A stretch of 30,393 nucleotides of DNA from CATOSP01 sp034422355 (GTDB taxonomy: Bacteria > Chloroflexota > Dehalococcoidia > Lucifugimonadales > UBA3495). Below, piece after piece: positions 1 to 9,152 of the stretch. The notes below the pieces were generated by a model that saw nothing but the letters and a program-made list of their open reading frames with translations, searched no databases and was not told the origin of the DNA. The DNA lies in the NCBI GenBank assembly GCA_034422355.1, contig DAOUJS010000149.1, forward strand, positions 1 through 30,393. Direction: 5' to 3'. The stretch's first letter is position 1, and the number at the start of each line of letters is the position of its first letter. The translations under genes and the position numbers were made by a program.

Positions 1-2
1 AC

Positions 3-3000
3 GTGACCATCACCTTAACCAATGTGGACGAGCCGGGGACTGTCACCCTCTCCACCTACCAGCCCTCGGCCCGCACCCAAATCACCGCCACCTTGACCGA
101 TCCGGACGGCAGCGCTACCGGGAAGGCTTGGCAGTGGACCAAGTCAAATGACGGTAACACCTGGACCAACATCGGGACTGACTCCGACTCCTATTCCCCC
201 TCCGATGCGGAAATGGGGTATTCCCTGCGGGCCACCGTGACCTACACCGACCCTCAAGGCTCGGGCAAGACCGCCCAGGCCACAACGACCCAGGCGGTCC
301 GGTCGGGAACTAACCGCGCGCCCGACTTCGGTGCAACCAATGCGGGCCGTCAAGTTGTGGAGAACACGGGTGGGGGTGTGAACATCGGCAGCCCGGTCAC
401 GGCCACTGATGATGACAGAGACACGCTGACCTACACCCTGGAAGGCACGGACAAGGACTCCTTCCAGATCGTTTCCACCAGCGGCCAGATACAGACAAAG
501 TCGGGCGTTACCTACGACCATGAGACCAAACCCAGCTACTCTGTGACCGTCAAGGCGGACGACAAGAAAGGCGGCACCGACACCATCGGCGTCACCATCG
601 CCGTGACAGACGCGAATGACAAGCCGGCTTTCGACGCCGAGACCGCTACCCGTGAGGTTTCGGAGAACACCGCGACCAATACTGATTTTGGCGCCCCTGT
701 TGAGGCCACCGACCAGGACAATGGCGATACTCTGACCTATTCCTTGGATACCGCCGGGGCATTGGTCTTTGACATCGACACGTCAACCGGTCAATTGAAG
801 ACCAAGGCCGCGCTGGACAAGGAGACCAAGGCTACTCACACCGTCACCGTGTCAGTCAGGGACAGCAAGGACTCCAGTGGCAATGCCGACACGGCAACGG
901 ACGACACAATCACTGTGACCATCACCGTTACCGACGTTAACGAACCTCCGGAGTTCGACTCCAACACCACAACACGGTCCATCGCCGAGAACACTGCGGC
1001 GGGCCAGAACATCGGCGCTCCGGTTGCGGCCACGGACCCGGAGCGAGACACTTTGACTTATTCGCTTAGCGGGACGGATGCCGCCTCCTTTGCCATCATG
1101 GCAACGTCCGGCCAGTTGCAGACCAGGGCCGCGCTGGACGAGGAGACCAAGAACACTTACACCGTCACCGTGTCAGTCAGGGACAGCAAGGACTCCAGTG
1201 GCAATGCCGACACGACAACGGACGACACAATCACTGTGACCATCACCGTCGCCGATGTTAACGAACCTCCGGAGTTCGACTCGAACACTGCAACACGGTC
1301 CACAGCCGAGAACACGGTGGCGGGCCAGGACATCGGCGCTCCGGTTGCGGCCACGGACCCGGACACCGGGGATACCCTGGTCTATGCGCTGGGAGGGGCC
1401 GACGCCAACTCTTTCGACATCGACACGTCCACAGGGCAGTTAAAGACCAAGGCCATGTTGAACAAGGAAGCCAAGGCTACATATACCGTGACCGTGTCGG
1501 TCAAGGACGGCAAGAATGACCAGGGTGTGGCAGACACTTCGGAAGCCCCCGACGACACAGTCACAGTCACAATCACCGTTACCGACGTAAACGAACCGCC
1601 GGAGTTCGATGACGGGGACCGGACTGCCCGCAGAGTCTCCGAAGCCGCAGCGGTGGGCCAGAACATCGGCACACCGGTCGCAGCCACGGACCCGGATGCC
1701 GACGCGACTCTAACTTACACGCTCGGCGGGACGGATGCCGCGTCCTTTGTCATTGTTGCAACGTCCGGCCAGTTGAAGACCAGGGCCGCTCTGGACAAGG
1801 AGACCAAGGACACTTATACCGTCACCGTGTCAGTCAGGGACAGCAAGGACTCCAGTGGCAATGCCGACACGGCAACGGACGACACAGTCACTGTGACCAT
1901 CACCGTCACCGACGCGAATGACGCGCCGGTGGTGTCGGGAAATACCACCGTCAACCACCCGGAGAACGACAGCAGTACGGTGGCAACCTACACCGCCACC
2001 GACCAGGACGGGACCACGGACTTCACCTGGACGCTGTCCGGCGACGATGCAGGGGACTTCTCCATCACCGGAGGTGCGCTGACCTTTGACCCTGCGCCAA
2101 ACTACGAGGCCGCGGCGGACAAGGACACCAACAACGTCTACCTGGTAACGGTTGAAGCTTCCGACGGCACAGCAAAGGGGACCCGGGACGTGACTGTCAC
2201 CGTCACCGACGTGGACGAGGATGGGGAGATTACCTTCTCCTCCATACAGCCCCAGGCGGGCACCGGCCTGGTAGCCACGCTGGCCGACGACGACATTGTC
2301 GTGTCGATTGAGAGTTGGCACTGGGAGATTTCTTCCGACAAGAGTTCCTGGAATAGTATCAGCGAGGCTACGACGGGGACCTATGTGCCGCTTGACGACG
2401 ACGTGGGCAAATACCTGCGGGTTACGGCCACTTACACCGATGGACACGGCTCCGGCAAGACCGCTACGGCGACGACTACGAACATGGTGGAGGAAGAGCC
2501 AACGAGCAACGAGGGTCCCCTATTCTCCACTGACACGGCCCAGCGCAGCATCGCCGAGAACACGGCGGCAGGCCAGAACATAGGCACTCCGGTTGCAGCC
2601 ACGGACCCGGAGAGCGACACTTTGACTTATTCCCTGGAAGGTACGGATGCGGCATCCTTCGACATTGTTCCGGCGACCGGGCAATTGCAGACAAAAGATG
2701 CCCTGGATTATGAGGTCAAGAATTCTTACACGGTAACGGTAACAGCTGCCGACCCGTCGCTCGATTCCGATACCATCACGGTGACCATCACCGTTACCGA
2801 CGTGAACGAACCGCCGGAGTTCAATGACGGTGACTCGACTGCCCGCAGAGTCTCCGAAGCCGCAACGGCGGGCCAGGACATCGGCGCTCCGGTCGCGGCC
2901 ACGGACCCGGATGCCGGCGCGACTCTAACTTACACGCTCGGCGGGACGGATGCCGCCTCATTTGACATTGTTGCAACGTCCGGCCAGTTGCAGACCAGGG

Positions 3001-6000
3001 CTGCTCTGGACAAGGAGACCGAGGATACTTATAGCGTCACCGTGTCAGTCAGGGACAGCAAGGACTCCAGTGGCGTTGCTGACACGGCAACGGACGACAC
3101 AATCACTGTGACCATCACCGTCACTGACGCGAATGACGCGCCGGTGGTGTCGGGAGATGCTACTGTCAACCACCCGGAGAACGACAGCGGTACGGTGGCA
3201 ACCTACACCGCCACCGACCAGGACGGGACCCCCACCACCTTCACCTGGACGCTGTCCGGCGACGATGCAGAGGACTTCTCCATCACCGGAGGTGCGCTGA
3301 CCTTTGACCCTGCACCAAACTACGAGGCCGCGGCGGACAAGGACACGAACAACGTCTACCTGGTAACGGTTGAAGCTTCCGACGGCACAGCAAAGGGGAC
3401 CCGGGACGTGACTGTCACCGTTACCGACGTGAACGAACCGCCGGAGTTCGATGATGGGGACCAGACTGCCCGCAGAGTCTCCGAAGCTGCAACGGCGGGC
3501 CAGAACATCGGCGCTCCGGTTGCGGCCACGGACCCGGAGCGCGACACTTTGACTTATTCCCTCGGCGGGACGGATGCCGCCTCCTTTGCCATCGTGGCAA
3601 CGTCCGGCCAGTTGCAGACCAGGGCCGCTCTGGACAAGGAGACCAAGGATACTTATACCGTCACCGTGTCGGTCAGGGACAGCAAGGACTCCAGTGGCGT
3701 TGCCGACACGGCAACGGACGACACAATCACTGTGACCATCACGGTTACCGGGGCAAACGGACCGCCGGTTATATCACGTGGTCCCAGGAGCGGCTCCAAC
3801 AAGCCCATCAATTACCCGGAGAATAGCCGGGAAACGGTAGCCAGGCATTCCCACCACGACCCGGAGAACGACCCCGTTACCTGGCTGCTGTCGGGGACCG
3901 ATAGCGGCGACTTTTCCATCAACAGCGCAGGGGATCTGACTTTCAGGTCGGCGCCGGACTATGAATCCCCGGCGGACTCCAACAAGAACAACGAGTACCG
4001 TGTAACGGTCAATGCGAATGACGGCAACGGCGGCAGCGACTCAACCCACGTGACTGTCAACGTCACCAATGTTGAGGAAACCGGGACGGTAACGCTGTCG
4101 CCAACTCAAGCATTGATTGGCGCCCAACTGACCGCCACGCTGGCCGACCCCGACGGCAGTGTCACAAGCTTCACCTGGTCGTGGGAAATTTCTTCCGACA
4201 AGAGCTCCTGGAATAGTATCAGCGGGGCCACGTCGGCAACCTACACCCCTGTCGCCGGGGACTTGGGCAAGCACCTGCGGGCCAAAGTGTCCTACACCGA
4301 TGGACACGGGAGCGGGAAGACCGCGTATTCCGCTCCGACCGGTGCGGTGAGGATGTCCAACAGGCCGCCCGCTTTCCCCGGCAGTGGCAGCGGGAAGCCG
4401 CAGACAAGAACAGTGGCGGAGAACACCCCCGCGGGCAGGAGCATAGGCGCACCGGTTGCGGCCACCGACCCGGATGCCAGTGCCGGGGACAGCCTGACCT
4501 ACACCCTGGGCGGCGGGGATGCCGCGTCCTTCGCAGTCGTGGCCACCTCCGGCCAGTTGCAGACCAGGGCCGCGTTGGACTACGAGACCAGGAGCAGCTA
4601 CACGGTGACGGTTACCGCCACCGACCTGTCCAACGCCTCGGACTCCATCACGGTGAACATACAGGTTGCTGACGTGGACGAAACCGGGACCGTCACCCTG
4701 TCCTCCGCCTGGCCGCGGGCCGGCGCGGCGCTGACCGCCAGCCTGAGCGACCCCGATGCTCCTGTTACCGCCATGTCCTGGCAATGGGCCAGTGCGACCA
4801 CCGCCACGGGGAGTTTTGGCGACATCAGCGGGGCAACGTCATCCGCCTACACCCCGGTCGCCGGTGACTTGGGCAAGTACCTGCGGGCCACCGTTGCCTA
4901 CACCGACAGACACGGTTCCGGCAAAAGGGCGCAGAAGGTATCGGGCAACCCGGTCATCGAGGCGCGGGTGAACGCCGCCCCGGATTTCGGCTCGGGCACC
5001 GCCGTCCGGAGCATTCCCGAGAACACCCCGGCAGGCCGCATCATCGGGGCCCCGGTGACGGCCTCCGACCCGGACCCCGGAGACAGCCTGACCTACACCC
5101 TGGGCGGCACGGATGCTGCGTCCTTTGCCATCGTGGCAACCTCGGGCCAGTTGCGGACCAGGGCCGCCCTGGACTACGAGACCAGGAACAGCTATACGGT
5201 GACGGTTGCCGCCACCGATCAGTTCGATGCCCGGGATACGATCTCCGTGACCATCACCGTCACCGACGTCGATCCCCCCGGGAAGCCGGGCACGCCCACG
5301 GTGGCGGCGGCTTCCGTGGGTGGACACAACGCCCTGTCGGTGACATGGACCGCACCCGCCGGGACTGCCATAAGCGGTTACAACATGCAATACCGGGCAG
5401 GGACCGGCGCGGCCTGGTCCGGGATCCCGCGGAGTGTGTCCGGCACGGCTGTGACAATCCCCGGCCTGATCCCGGGCACCACATACCAGGTGCGGGTCCG
5501 GGCTTACAACTCCGAGGGGACCGGCCCCTGGTCGGACCCCGGACAGGGCGGCACCGCCGCCCGGCAGCAACGTAACATTCTCCGCAGTGCCGGTAGCGGC
5601 GGCGTGCTGTCTCCAGTCTGTACGCCCAGTATCGGCTTCCGGACCGGAATTCCTTGGTCATTCACCGCAGCCAGGGGCGGCGAGAACCCCCCAGACCTGT
5701 TGCTGGAAGTGTGGGACAGGGAACTCTGCGGCATGAACTTCAGGGTTTCCAGCGGCGCGAAGTGGCTTTCCATTTCCCCTGCATTGGGCATGTCCGAAGG
5801 CGCGCACGACCAGAATCTGATCAGAATATCGGCCGACATTTCCGGTCTTGATGTTGGCACGCATACGGCTACCATCCAGATTGCCGCGCCCAAGAGCGGC
5901 AACTCGCCCCAGTCCGTCAGCGTGAGTCTGACCATTACGGAGCCGGCTCCTCCCGAGCCCAGCCACTGCCAGGAACACACAGTTATTGAATCCTCCGACG

Positions 6001-6782
6001 GCGCGCTCCGAGTGGTAGTCCCGTCCGGCTCAGCACCCTGCGACACGGGGATCACGGTAGAGAGTCTGGATGCGGACTCCCGGAAGACCCTGGAGGGGAA
6101 GAGCGTTGATGTTGTTCGCGTGGGCAAAGTGTCCGCTGTTTCGGCGGACTCCGGCATCAATGCCGGGTTGTGGGCGCTCCTGCCCGGAGACAGGGTTTCC
6201 GCGTGCGAAGAAGGCGCGGCAGCCGTGTACCACGTGGACGGCGATTCCTGGGACCCTCTGACGCACCGCTGCGAAATGGACGAACAGGGCCGGGCGTGGA
6301 CAGTGTCGCCGCTGACCGGTTTCGGCGTCTACGTAGTGACGCTGCCCGCGCCTTCCGTGGAATCCGGCATCGCGGGTGAAGTCCAGTTGCAGACCCCCGA
6401 AGCGGCGGGGACCACCATCTCGCCGGGCACTCCGTCTCCGGAGATGACGGCCTCCAACGGGTCGGCATCTTCCATCAATGCTGTGGAGGCCCAACCCACG
6501 CCGGCTCCCACACTGGATGTTACCCATGTGGAGGTCCGGCACACACCGGCCCCCGGACCGGATGTTGTCTACGCGGATGACTCCGCTGCCGGTCTGTGGG
6601 CTGATCTCCCCCCGGAGGAACTTGGGCCGCCGGTCGGGGAAACCGGACAGTCTCCGCCGCGGCGGCTCGGCAGCCTGGGCATCTTTCTCTATATAATCGC
6701 CCCAATCATTGTAATCATCGCGCTGCTGCTGATCATGTTCGGCGTCAGGTGTTTGCGGGGAGCCGAGAGCGCCAGTCCATGA
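3..6782 (+). CDS. Giant cadherin-like/Ig-like repeat surface protein, 5'-truncated by the window edge
   Basis: The frame is open from the first bases, so the N-terminus and any signal peptide lie upstream; the GTG at position 3 is probably internal. Of 2259 visible residues, about ten are cadherin-like modules of ~100 aa (ENTxxGxxIGxPVxATDPD at the start, VTITVTDVNEPPEF at the junctions). Three divergent ~100-aa modules begin near residues 640, 1045 and 1252 (xxNHPENDS...DFSITGGALTF). Ig-like modules (GTVTLS..., YTDGHGSGKTA) lie near residues 10, 740, 1357 and 1559. A fibronectin type III domain spans ~1757-1850 and a BACON-like domain ~1880-1980. An unrecognised ~130-aa domain, a Pro-rich linker and a transmembrane helix (~2228-2250) with a short Arg-containing tail follow. 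Asp-rich motifs suggest calcium binding. Likely role is adhesion or cell-surface structure, anchored at the C-terminus; the ligand is unknown. Modules are nearly identical at DNA level in places. Confidence 0.85.
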   Translation: MTITLTNVDEPGTVTLSTYQPSARTQITATLTDPDGSATGKAWQWTKSNDGNTWTNIGTDSDSYSPSDAEMGYSLRATVTYTDPQGSGKTAQATTTQAVRSGTNRAPDFGATNAGRQVVENTGGGVNIGSPVTATDDDRDTLTYTLEGTDKDSFQIVSTSGQIQTKSGVTYDHETKPSYSVTVKADDKKGGTDTIGVTIAVTDANDKPAFDAETATREVSENTATNTDFGAPVEATDQDNGDTLTYSLDTAGALVFDIDTSTGQLKTKAALDKETKATHTVTVSVRDSKDSSGNADTATDDTITVTITVTDVNEPPEFDSNTTTRSIAENTAAGQNIGAPVAATDPERDTLTYSLSGTDAASFAIMATSGQLQTRAALDEETKNTYTVTVSVRDSKDSSGNADTTTDDTITVTITVADVNEPPEFDSNTATRSTAENTVAGQDIGAPVAATDPDTGDTLVYALGGADANSFDIDTSTGQLKTKAMLNKEAKATYTVTVSVKDGKNDQGVADTSEAPDDTVTVTITVTDVNEPPEFDDGDRTARRVSEAAAVGQNIGTPVAATDPDADATLTYTLGGTDAASFVIVATSGQLKTRAALDKETKDTYTVTVSVRDSKDSSGNADTATDDTVTVTITVTDANDAPVVSGNTTVNHPENDSSTVATYTATDQDGTTDFTWTLSGDDAGDFSITGGALTFDPAPNYEAAADKDTNNVYLVTVEASDGTAKGTRDVTVTVTDVDEDGEITFSSIQPQAGTGLVATLADDDIVVSIESWHWEISSDKSSWNSISEATTGTYVPLDDDVGKYLRVTATYTDGHGSGKTATATTTNMVEEEPTSNEGPLFSTDTAQRSIAENTAAGQNIGTPVAATDPESDTLTYSLEGTDAASFDIVPATGQLQTKDALDYEVKNSYTVTVTAADPSLDSDTITVTITVTDVNEPPEFNDGDSTARRVSEAATAGQDIGAPVAATDPDAGATLTYTLGGTDAASFDIVATSGQLQTRAALDKETEDTYSVTVSVRDSKDSSGVADTATDDTITVTITVTDANDAPVVSGDATVNHPENDSGTVATYTATDQDGTPTTFTWTLSGDDAEDFSITGGALTFDPAPNYEAAADKDTNNVYLVTVEASDGTAKGTRDVTVTVTDVNEPPEFDDGDQTARRVSEAATAGQNIGAPVAATDPERDTLTYSLGGTDAASFAIVATSGQLQTRAALDKETKDTYTVTVSVRDSKDSSGVADTATDDTITVTITVTGANGPPVISRGPRSGSNKPINYPENSRETVARHSHHDPENDPVTWLLSGTDSGDFSINSAGDLTFRSAPDYESPADSNKNNEYRVTVNANDGNGGSDSTHVTVNVTNVEETGTVTLSPTQALIGAQLTATLADPDGSVTSFTWSWEISSDKSSWNSISGATSATYTPVAGDLGKHLRAKVSYTDGHGSGKTAYSAPTGAVRMSNRPPAFPGSGSGKPQTRTVAENTPAGRSIGAPVAATDPDASAGDSLTYTLGGGDAASFAVVATSGQLQTRAALDYETRSSYTVTVTATDLSNASDSITVNIQVADVDETGTVTLSSAWPRAGAALTASLSDPDAPVTAMSWQWASATTATGSFGDISGATSSAYTPVAGDLGKYLRATVAYTDRHGSGKRAQKVSGNPVIEARVNAAPDFGSGTAVRSIPENTPAGRIIGAPVTASDPDPGDSLTYTLGGTDAASFAIVATSGQLRTRAALDYETRNSYTVTVAATDQFDARDTISVTITVTDVDPPGKPGTPTVAAASVGGHNALSVTWTAPAGTAISGYNMQYRAGTGAAWSGIPRSVSGTAVTIPGLIPGTTYQVRVRAYNSEGTGPWSDPGQGGTAARQQRNILRSAGSGGVLSPVCTPSIGFRTGIPWSFTAARGGENPPDLLLEVWDRELCGMNFRVSSGAKWLSISPALGMSEGAHDQNLIRISADISGLDVGTHTATIQIAAPKSGNSPQSVSVSLTITEPAPPEPSHCQEHTVIESSDGALRVVVPSGSAPCDTGITVESLDADSRKTLEGKSVDVVRVGKVSAVSADSGINAGLWALLPGDRVSACEEGAAAVYHVDGDSWDPLTHRCEMDEQGRAWTVSPLTGFGVYVVTLPAPSVESGIAGEVQLQTPEAAGTTISPGTPSPEMTASNGSASSINAVEAQPTPAPTLDVTHVEVRHTPAPGPDVVYADDSAAGLWADLPPEELGPPVGETGQSPPRRLGSLGIFLYIIAPIIVIIALLLIMFGVRCLRGAESASP

Positions 6783-6812
6783 CCAAAGCGGCTTTCGGAT
6801 TGCATATCTTCA

Positions 6813-6831
6813 AACCGTTGTAGAAACGGTT
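6813..6831 (+). terminator. Weak stem-loop after the cadherin-repeat gene
   Basis: A perfect 7-bp stem (AACCGTT/AACGGTT) with a 5-nt loop lies 30 bp after the stop codon. It is followed by GACTTTAATA rather than a T-tract, so it is at best a weak terminator. Confidence 0.25.
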
Positions 6832-6970
6832 GACTTTAATAACGAGACTATCGTCAGCCTTCCCTGGAGACGCGGTCTGTGCCGCGCCGACGCCCCAACA
6901 GTTCAAGGCGGCTCCGCCCGGGACTCTCACCCGGGAACACCGAACTGGTCCCCATTCAAGCCACCCCGCG

Positions 6971-7546
6971 GGCCTGTTGAAAAAGTCGCTACAGGAGGGG
7001 ATTCAGGTGACTACTGGGCTACAATGGGCATGAAGTCCACCAATTCGCGGCCAACTGAGACTCTTTCTCTCTCATCCGCCCGTAGCTCATCGCCTTCTGT
7101 CTGGAAGCGTTAGACCTGACCTTGACGCTGTCCAGGGCCGCGTGGCCCAGCTTCACCATCTGCCGGCAAAGCGCCTGCGCCTGCCCGAGCAGACCGGACA
7201 GCGCTTCCAGGTGGTTCTTGCGGAAGCCGGAGATAGTGCGGAAGTCCGGGGTGTTGTTGGCCGCCAGCACCCGGAAGGCAATGTCCTCGTGGAGCCTCTG
7301 GGCGATGCGGCGGGATGAGGCCACGCCGGTTCAGTAGCCGTAGAGCAGGATCTTGACCATCATCCTGGGGTGATAGGGAGGGCCGCCCCGCTGCTCCTCA
7401 TAACGGCCGGCGATGGCCGGCAGGTCCGGTTGGTCCACCAAGCCGGAGATGAAGTAGGCCAGGTGGTCCTCCGGCAGCCATTCTTGGAGGGCCGCCGGAA
7501 ACAACACCTGCTGCTCAGGGTCGTAGGGCAGGAAGGTCTTGCTCAC
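6971..7546 (-). mobile_element. Internally deleted IS1182-like insertion sequence remnant
   Basis: The low-coordinate edge carries TGTTGAAAAAGTC, which resembles the terminal inverted repeat seen on IS1182-type elements. The high-coordinate part encodes the N-terminal third of an IS1182-type transposase on the minus strand. The C-terminal two thirds are missing, so the element jumps from the N-terminal region almost directly to the right end. No matching left inverted repeat is visible upstream of 7546. It cannot transpose by itself. Confidence 0.6.
7019..7546 (-). pseudogene. IS1182-family transposase fragment with in-frame stop and 3' deletion
   Basis: The minus-strand reading from a GTG at 7546 gives the typical start of an IS1182-family DDE transposase (SKTFLPYDPEQQ, then YHPRMMVKILLYGY). 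A TGA at about 7330-7332 stands where the family has a sense codon, probably Cys. The same frame then continues with TGVASSRRIAQRLHEDIAFR and ISGFRKNHLEALSGLL. After YGRMREKESQLAA the family sequence breaks off near 7050 and unrelated residues lead to a stop. The DDE catalytic part is absent. One point mutation and one deletion have destroyed the gene. Confidence 0.8.
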
Positions 7547-7994
7547 CGCCGTCTGTCCTCTCTGGGTGTTCCCTCATCATACCTCCAGCACCTCACCTCA
7601 AGTGTTTCTCGGACGGACTGCCAGAAGGACCCAGGGACGCGGGAACTGACGCTACATGGCGCATTGCGTCGAAGGTCGCGCCCCCGTTTACTGTGAAATG
7701 CCGGTCCTGTCGGGTACCGGCAAATTTACCATCAACGTCGAACGGTGAGTGGGGCTCAGGGGAAACACGTTAATGCGGGACCTGGTTGTGTTGGACGCCA
7801 GCACATGATTGGGATAAACTTGGATGTGTGACCGGAAGGTTCCTTACAGTGGGACCTCCCACCGGAAAGTTCGCAATACGGCACACTTAGGGGTACCACA
7901 CATTCGGCCACCGGAAATGTCCAGCGGCGCAATTTGGCGGTCGATTGGCCGCGGTCCTCGCCAGGTTCGTAACTGGCGCAGAAAGAAAGCACGA
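7547..7994. other. Gene-free 448-bp stretch with IS21-like iterated ends
   Basis: No convincing coding frame is present; the open frame at 7756-8019 on the minus strand looks random. Three copies of ACCGGAA followed by a variable G/T-rich trinucleotide lie at 7831, 7861 and 7910. On the minus strand they read as CTTTCCGGTGG-like boxes, as found repeatedly inside the ends of IS21-family elements (for example GGACATTTCCGGTGGCC). I read this as a possible decayed IS21-family end with no transposase left. Confidence 0.3.
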
Positions 7995-8326
7995 TCAGGT
8001 TAATGCCGGGAATGCGCACAGTTCATCCTCCGAGAATGTGCGTATGTCATCGTACAGTTGCCGAAGTAATTGCTCTATCTCGGATGTTGGTGCTTTGCCC
8101 CGCTGAATCCAGAGGACTTCCGGAGGATGCCCGAGGTCAACGCTAAGTCGCCGGAAGTCCGTATCCTTGGAAACAATCAGATAACCGTGTTCACGGGCGT
8201 ATGACCAGATCGTGAGGTCATCGGCTGACCTAAGACCAATGTCCCGGACATGAATCGAACCGGGATTAAGTCTCGAAGCGCCGATGCAAGCCTGTGGGAA
8301 AGGTCTTGGTCGAACAACAGTCTCAT
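7995..8326 (-). pseudogene. DUF5615 (PIN-like) toxin, broken by a single-base frameshift
   Basis: The reading from ATG at 8326 gives MRLLFDQDLSHRLASALRDL, the start of a DUF5615 PIN-like toxin. Near 8262-8268 one base appears to be missing. In the next frame the family sequence resumes at once with GSIHVRDIGLRSADDL, YAREHGYLIVSKDTDFRRL, LGHPPEVLWIQRG and a stop at 7995. The combined product would be ~110 aa, the usual family length, with the acidic residues of the PIN-like core (VRDIG, DTDF) intact. The start codon overlaps the stop of the upstream DUF433 gene (ATGA), the usual arrangement of this toxin-antitoxin pair. Either the toxin is inactivated or this is a sequencing error. Confidence 0.8.
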
Positions 8327-8556
8327 ACCGGGAAGTAATCTATGGGCTGGGGCTTCAGGTCAGCGGCAAACGCTAGGCATGATCTGATGTCCTTCCGGTT
8401 AAGGTCCGGGAAGTCCTCCAGGATTTCGTCCTCCGGCATCCCTCCCGCCAAATACTCCCGCACGTCATAGACGGTCATGCGCAAGCCTCGAATACAAGGT
8501 TGGCCCCCGCGCTTGCCCGACTCTATGGTGATGATCTTTGGGTAATCGACCGGCAT
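8323..8556 (-). CDS. DUF433 family antitoxin-like protein
   Basis: This is a 77-aa protein with the DUF433 signature: GKRGGQPCIRGLRMTVYDV, then YLAGGMPEDEILEDFPDL and a helix ending LAFAAD. DUF433 proteins (VapB45-like) have a winged-helix-like fold and pair with DUF5615 PIN-like toxins. Such antitoxins usually bind the toxin and repress their own promoter. The last codon overlaps the ATG of the frameshifted DUF5615 gene, so the two are translationally coupled. A GGAGGAG lies upstream but unusually far from the start. With the toxin broken, this antitoxin may be an orphan. Confidence 0.85.
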   Translation of the reverse strand: MPVDYPKIITIESGKRGGQPCIRGLRMTVYDVREYLAGGMPEDEILEDFPDLNRKDIRSCLAFAADLKPQPIDYFPV

Positions 8557-8627
8557 TTCGGCTTCTCTCGGCTCCTCCAGCTTGGGTGCCGAAATTGTGA
8601 CACCGGCAGCCCGGCAGGGACTCAGTT

Positions 8628-9152
8628 ATGGAAATGCGCCTGAACCGTGAGATTAAAGCCTTCTGCCCGGACTTCGGTCCGGTACGCCGGACGCTCCGTG
8701 ACCTCGGAGCAGAGTTCGTCGAGGTAAAGGAACAGGTGGACTTCTTCTACCACCTGCCCGGCTCTGGAGACAATGCGGGCACGCGGCGGCTGAAACTGCG
8801 AATAGAAGGCGCAGAGTCGCACGTCATCTACTACTACGACCGCCAGGAAAACGAGGGCAGGACCAGCCGGTTCCAGATATGGGGCTTGGACAACGGGCAG
8901 GTCAAAGAAATTCTCGACACCGCTCTGGGCGTCAGAGTCATAGTCCGCAAACAGAGGGAACTTTGGCGGCAGGACAACACCATTTTCAACCTGGACACAG
9001 TCGAGGGAGTAGGACAAATCTTCGAGGCTGAAGTGCAGGAGCGGGAAGGTCGGGACATCGACGCCCAGTTGCGGGAGCATTGGCAGAGGTTTGACCCGTA
9101 CCTGGGCAAGCACATTGAAGGTTCCAACGAAGACCTGGTGGACGCCGGTTAA
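8628..9152 (+). CDS. CYTH domain protein (class IV adenylate cyclase / triphosphatase superfamily)
   Basis: The 174-aa product has a CYTH layout. It begins with a NREIKA motif, a variant of the ExExK metal/phosphate-binding strand. LRDLGAEFVEVKEQVDFFY follows, then basic strands (RRLKLRIEG, VIYYYDRQ) and VRVIVRKQRELW. The acidic strand is NLDTVEGVGQIFEAEVQ. CYTH enzymes fold into a tunnel and act on nucleoside triphosphates or triphosphate compounds; sequence alone cannot separate cyclase from triphosphatase. The start at 8628 has AGGGA seven bases upstream; Met3 is an alternative. The stop codon is directly followed by the ATG of the HAD gene, so the two are almost certainly co-transcribed and possibly functionally linked in phosphate chemistry. 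Confidence 0.8.
   Translation: MEMRLNREIKAFCPDFGPVRRTLRDLGAEFVEVKEQVDFFYHLPGSGDNAGTRRLKLRIEGAESHVIYYYDRQENEGRTSRFQIWGLDNGQVKEILDTALGVRVIVRKQRELWRQDNTIFNLDTVEGVGQIFEAEVQEREGRDIDAQLREHWQRFDPYLGKHIEGSNEDLVDAG

Noticed and set aside
4041..4784. Long antisense frames inside the cadherin-repeat gene (this and several others).
   Set aside because: They mirror the Thr/Asp/Val-rich repeats and give His/Gly/Arg-rich low-complexity products.
7756..8019. 87-aa minus-strand frame next to the DUF5615 relic.
   Set aside because: It overlaps the end of the toxin relic in another frame and the possible IS21-like boxes; no family similarity.
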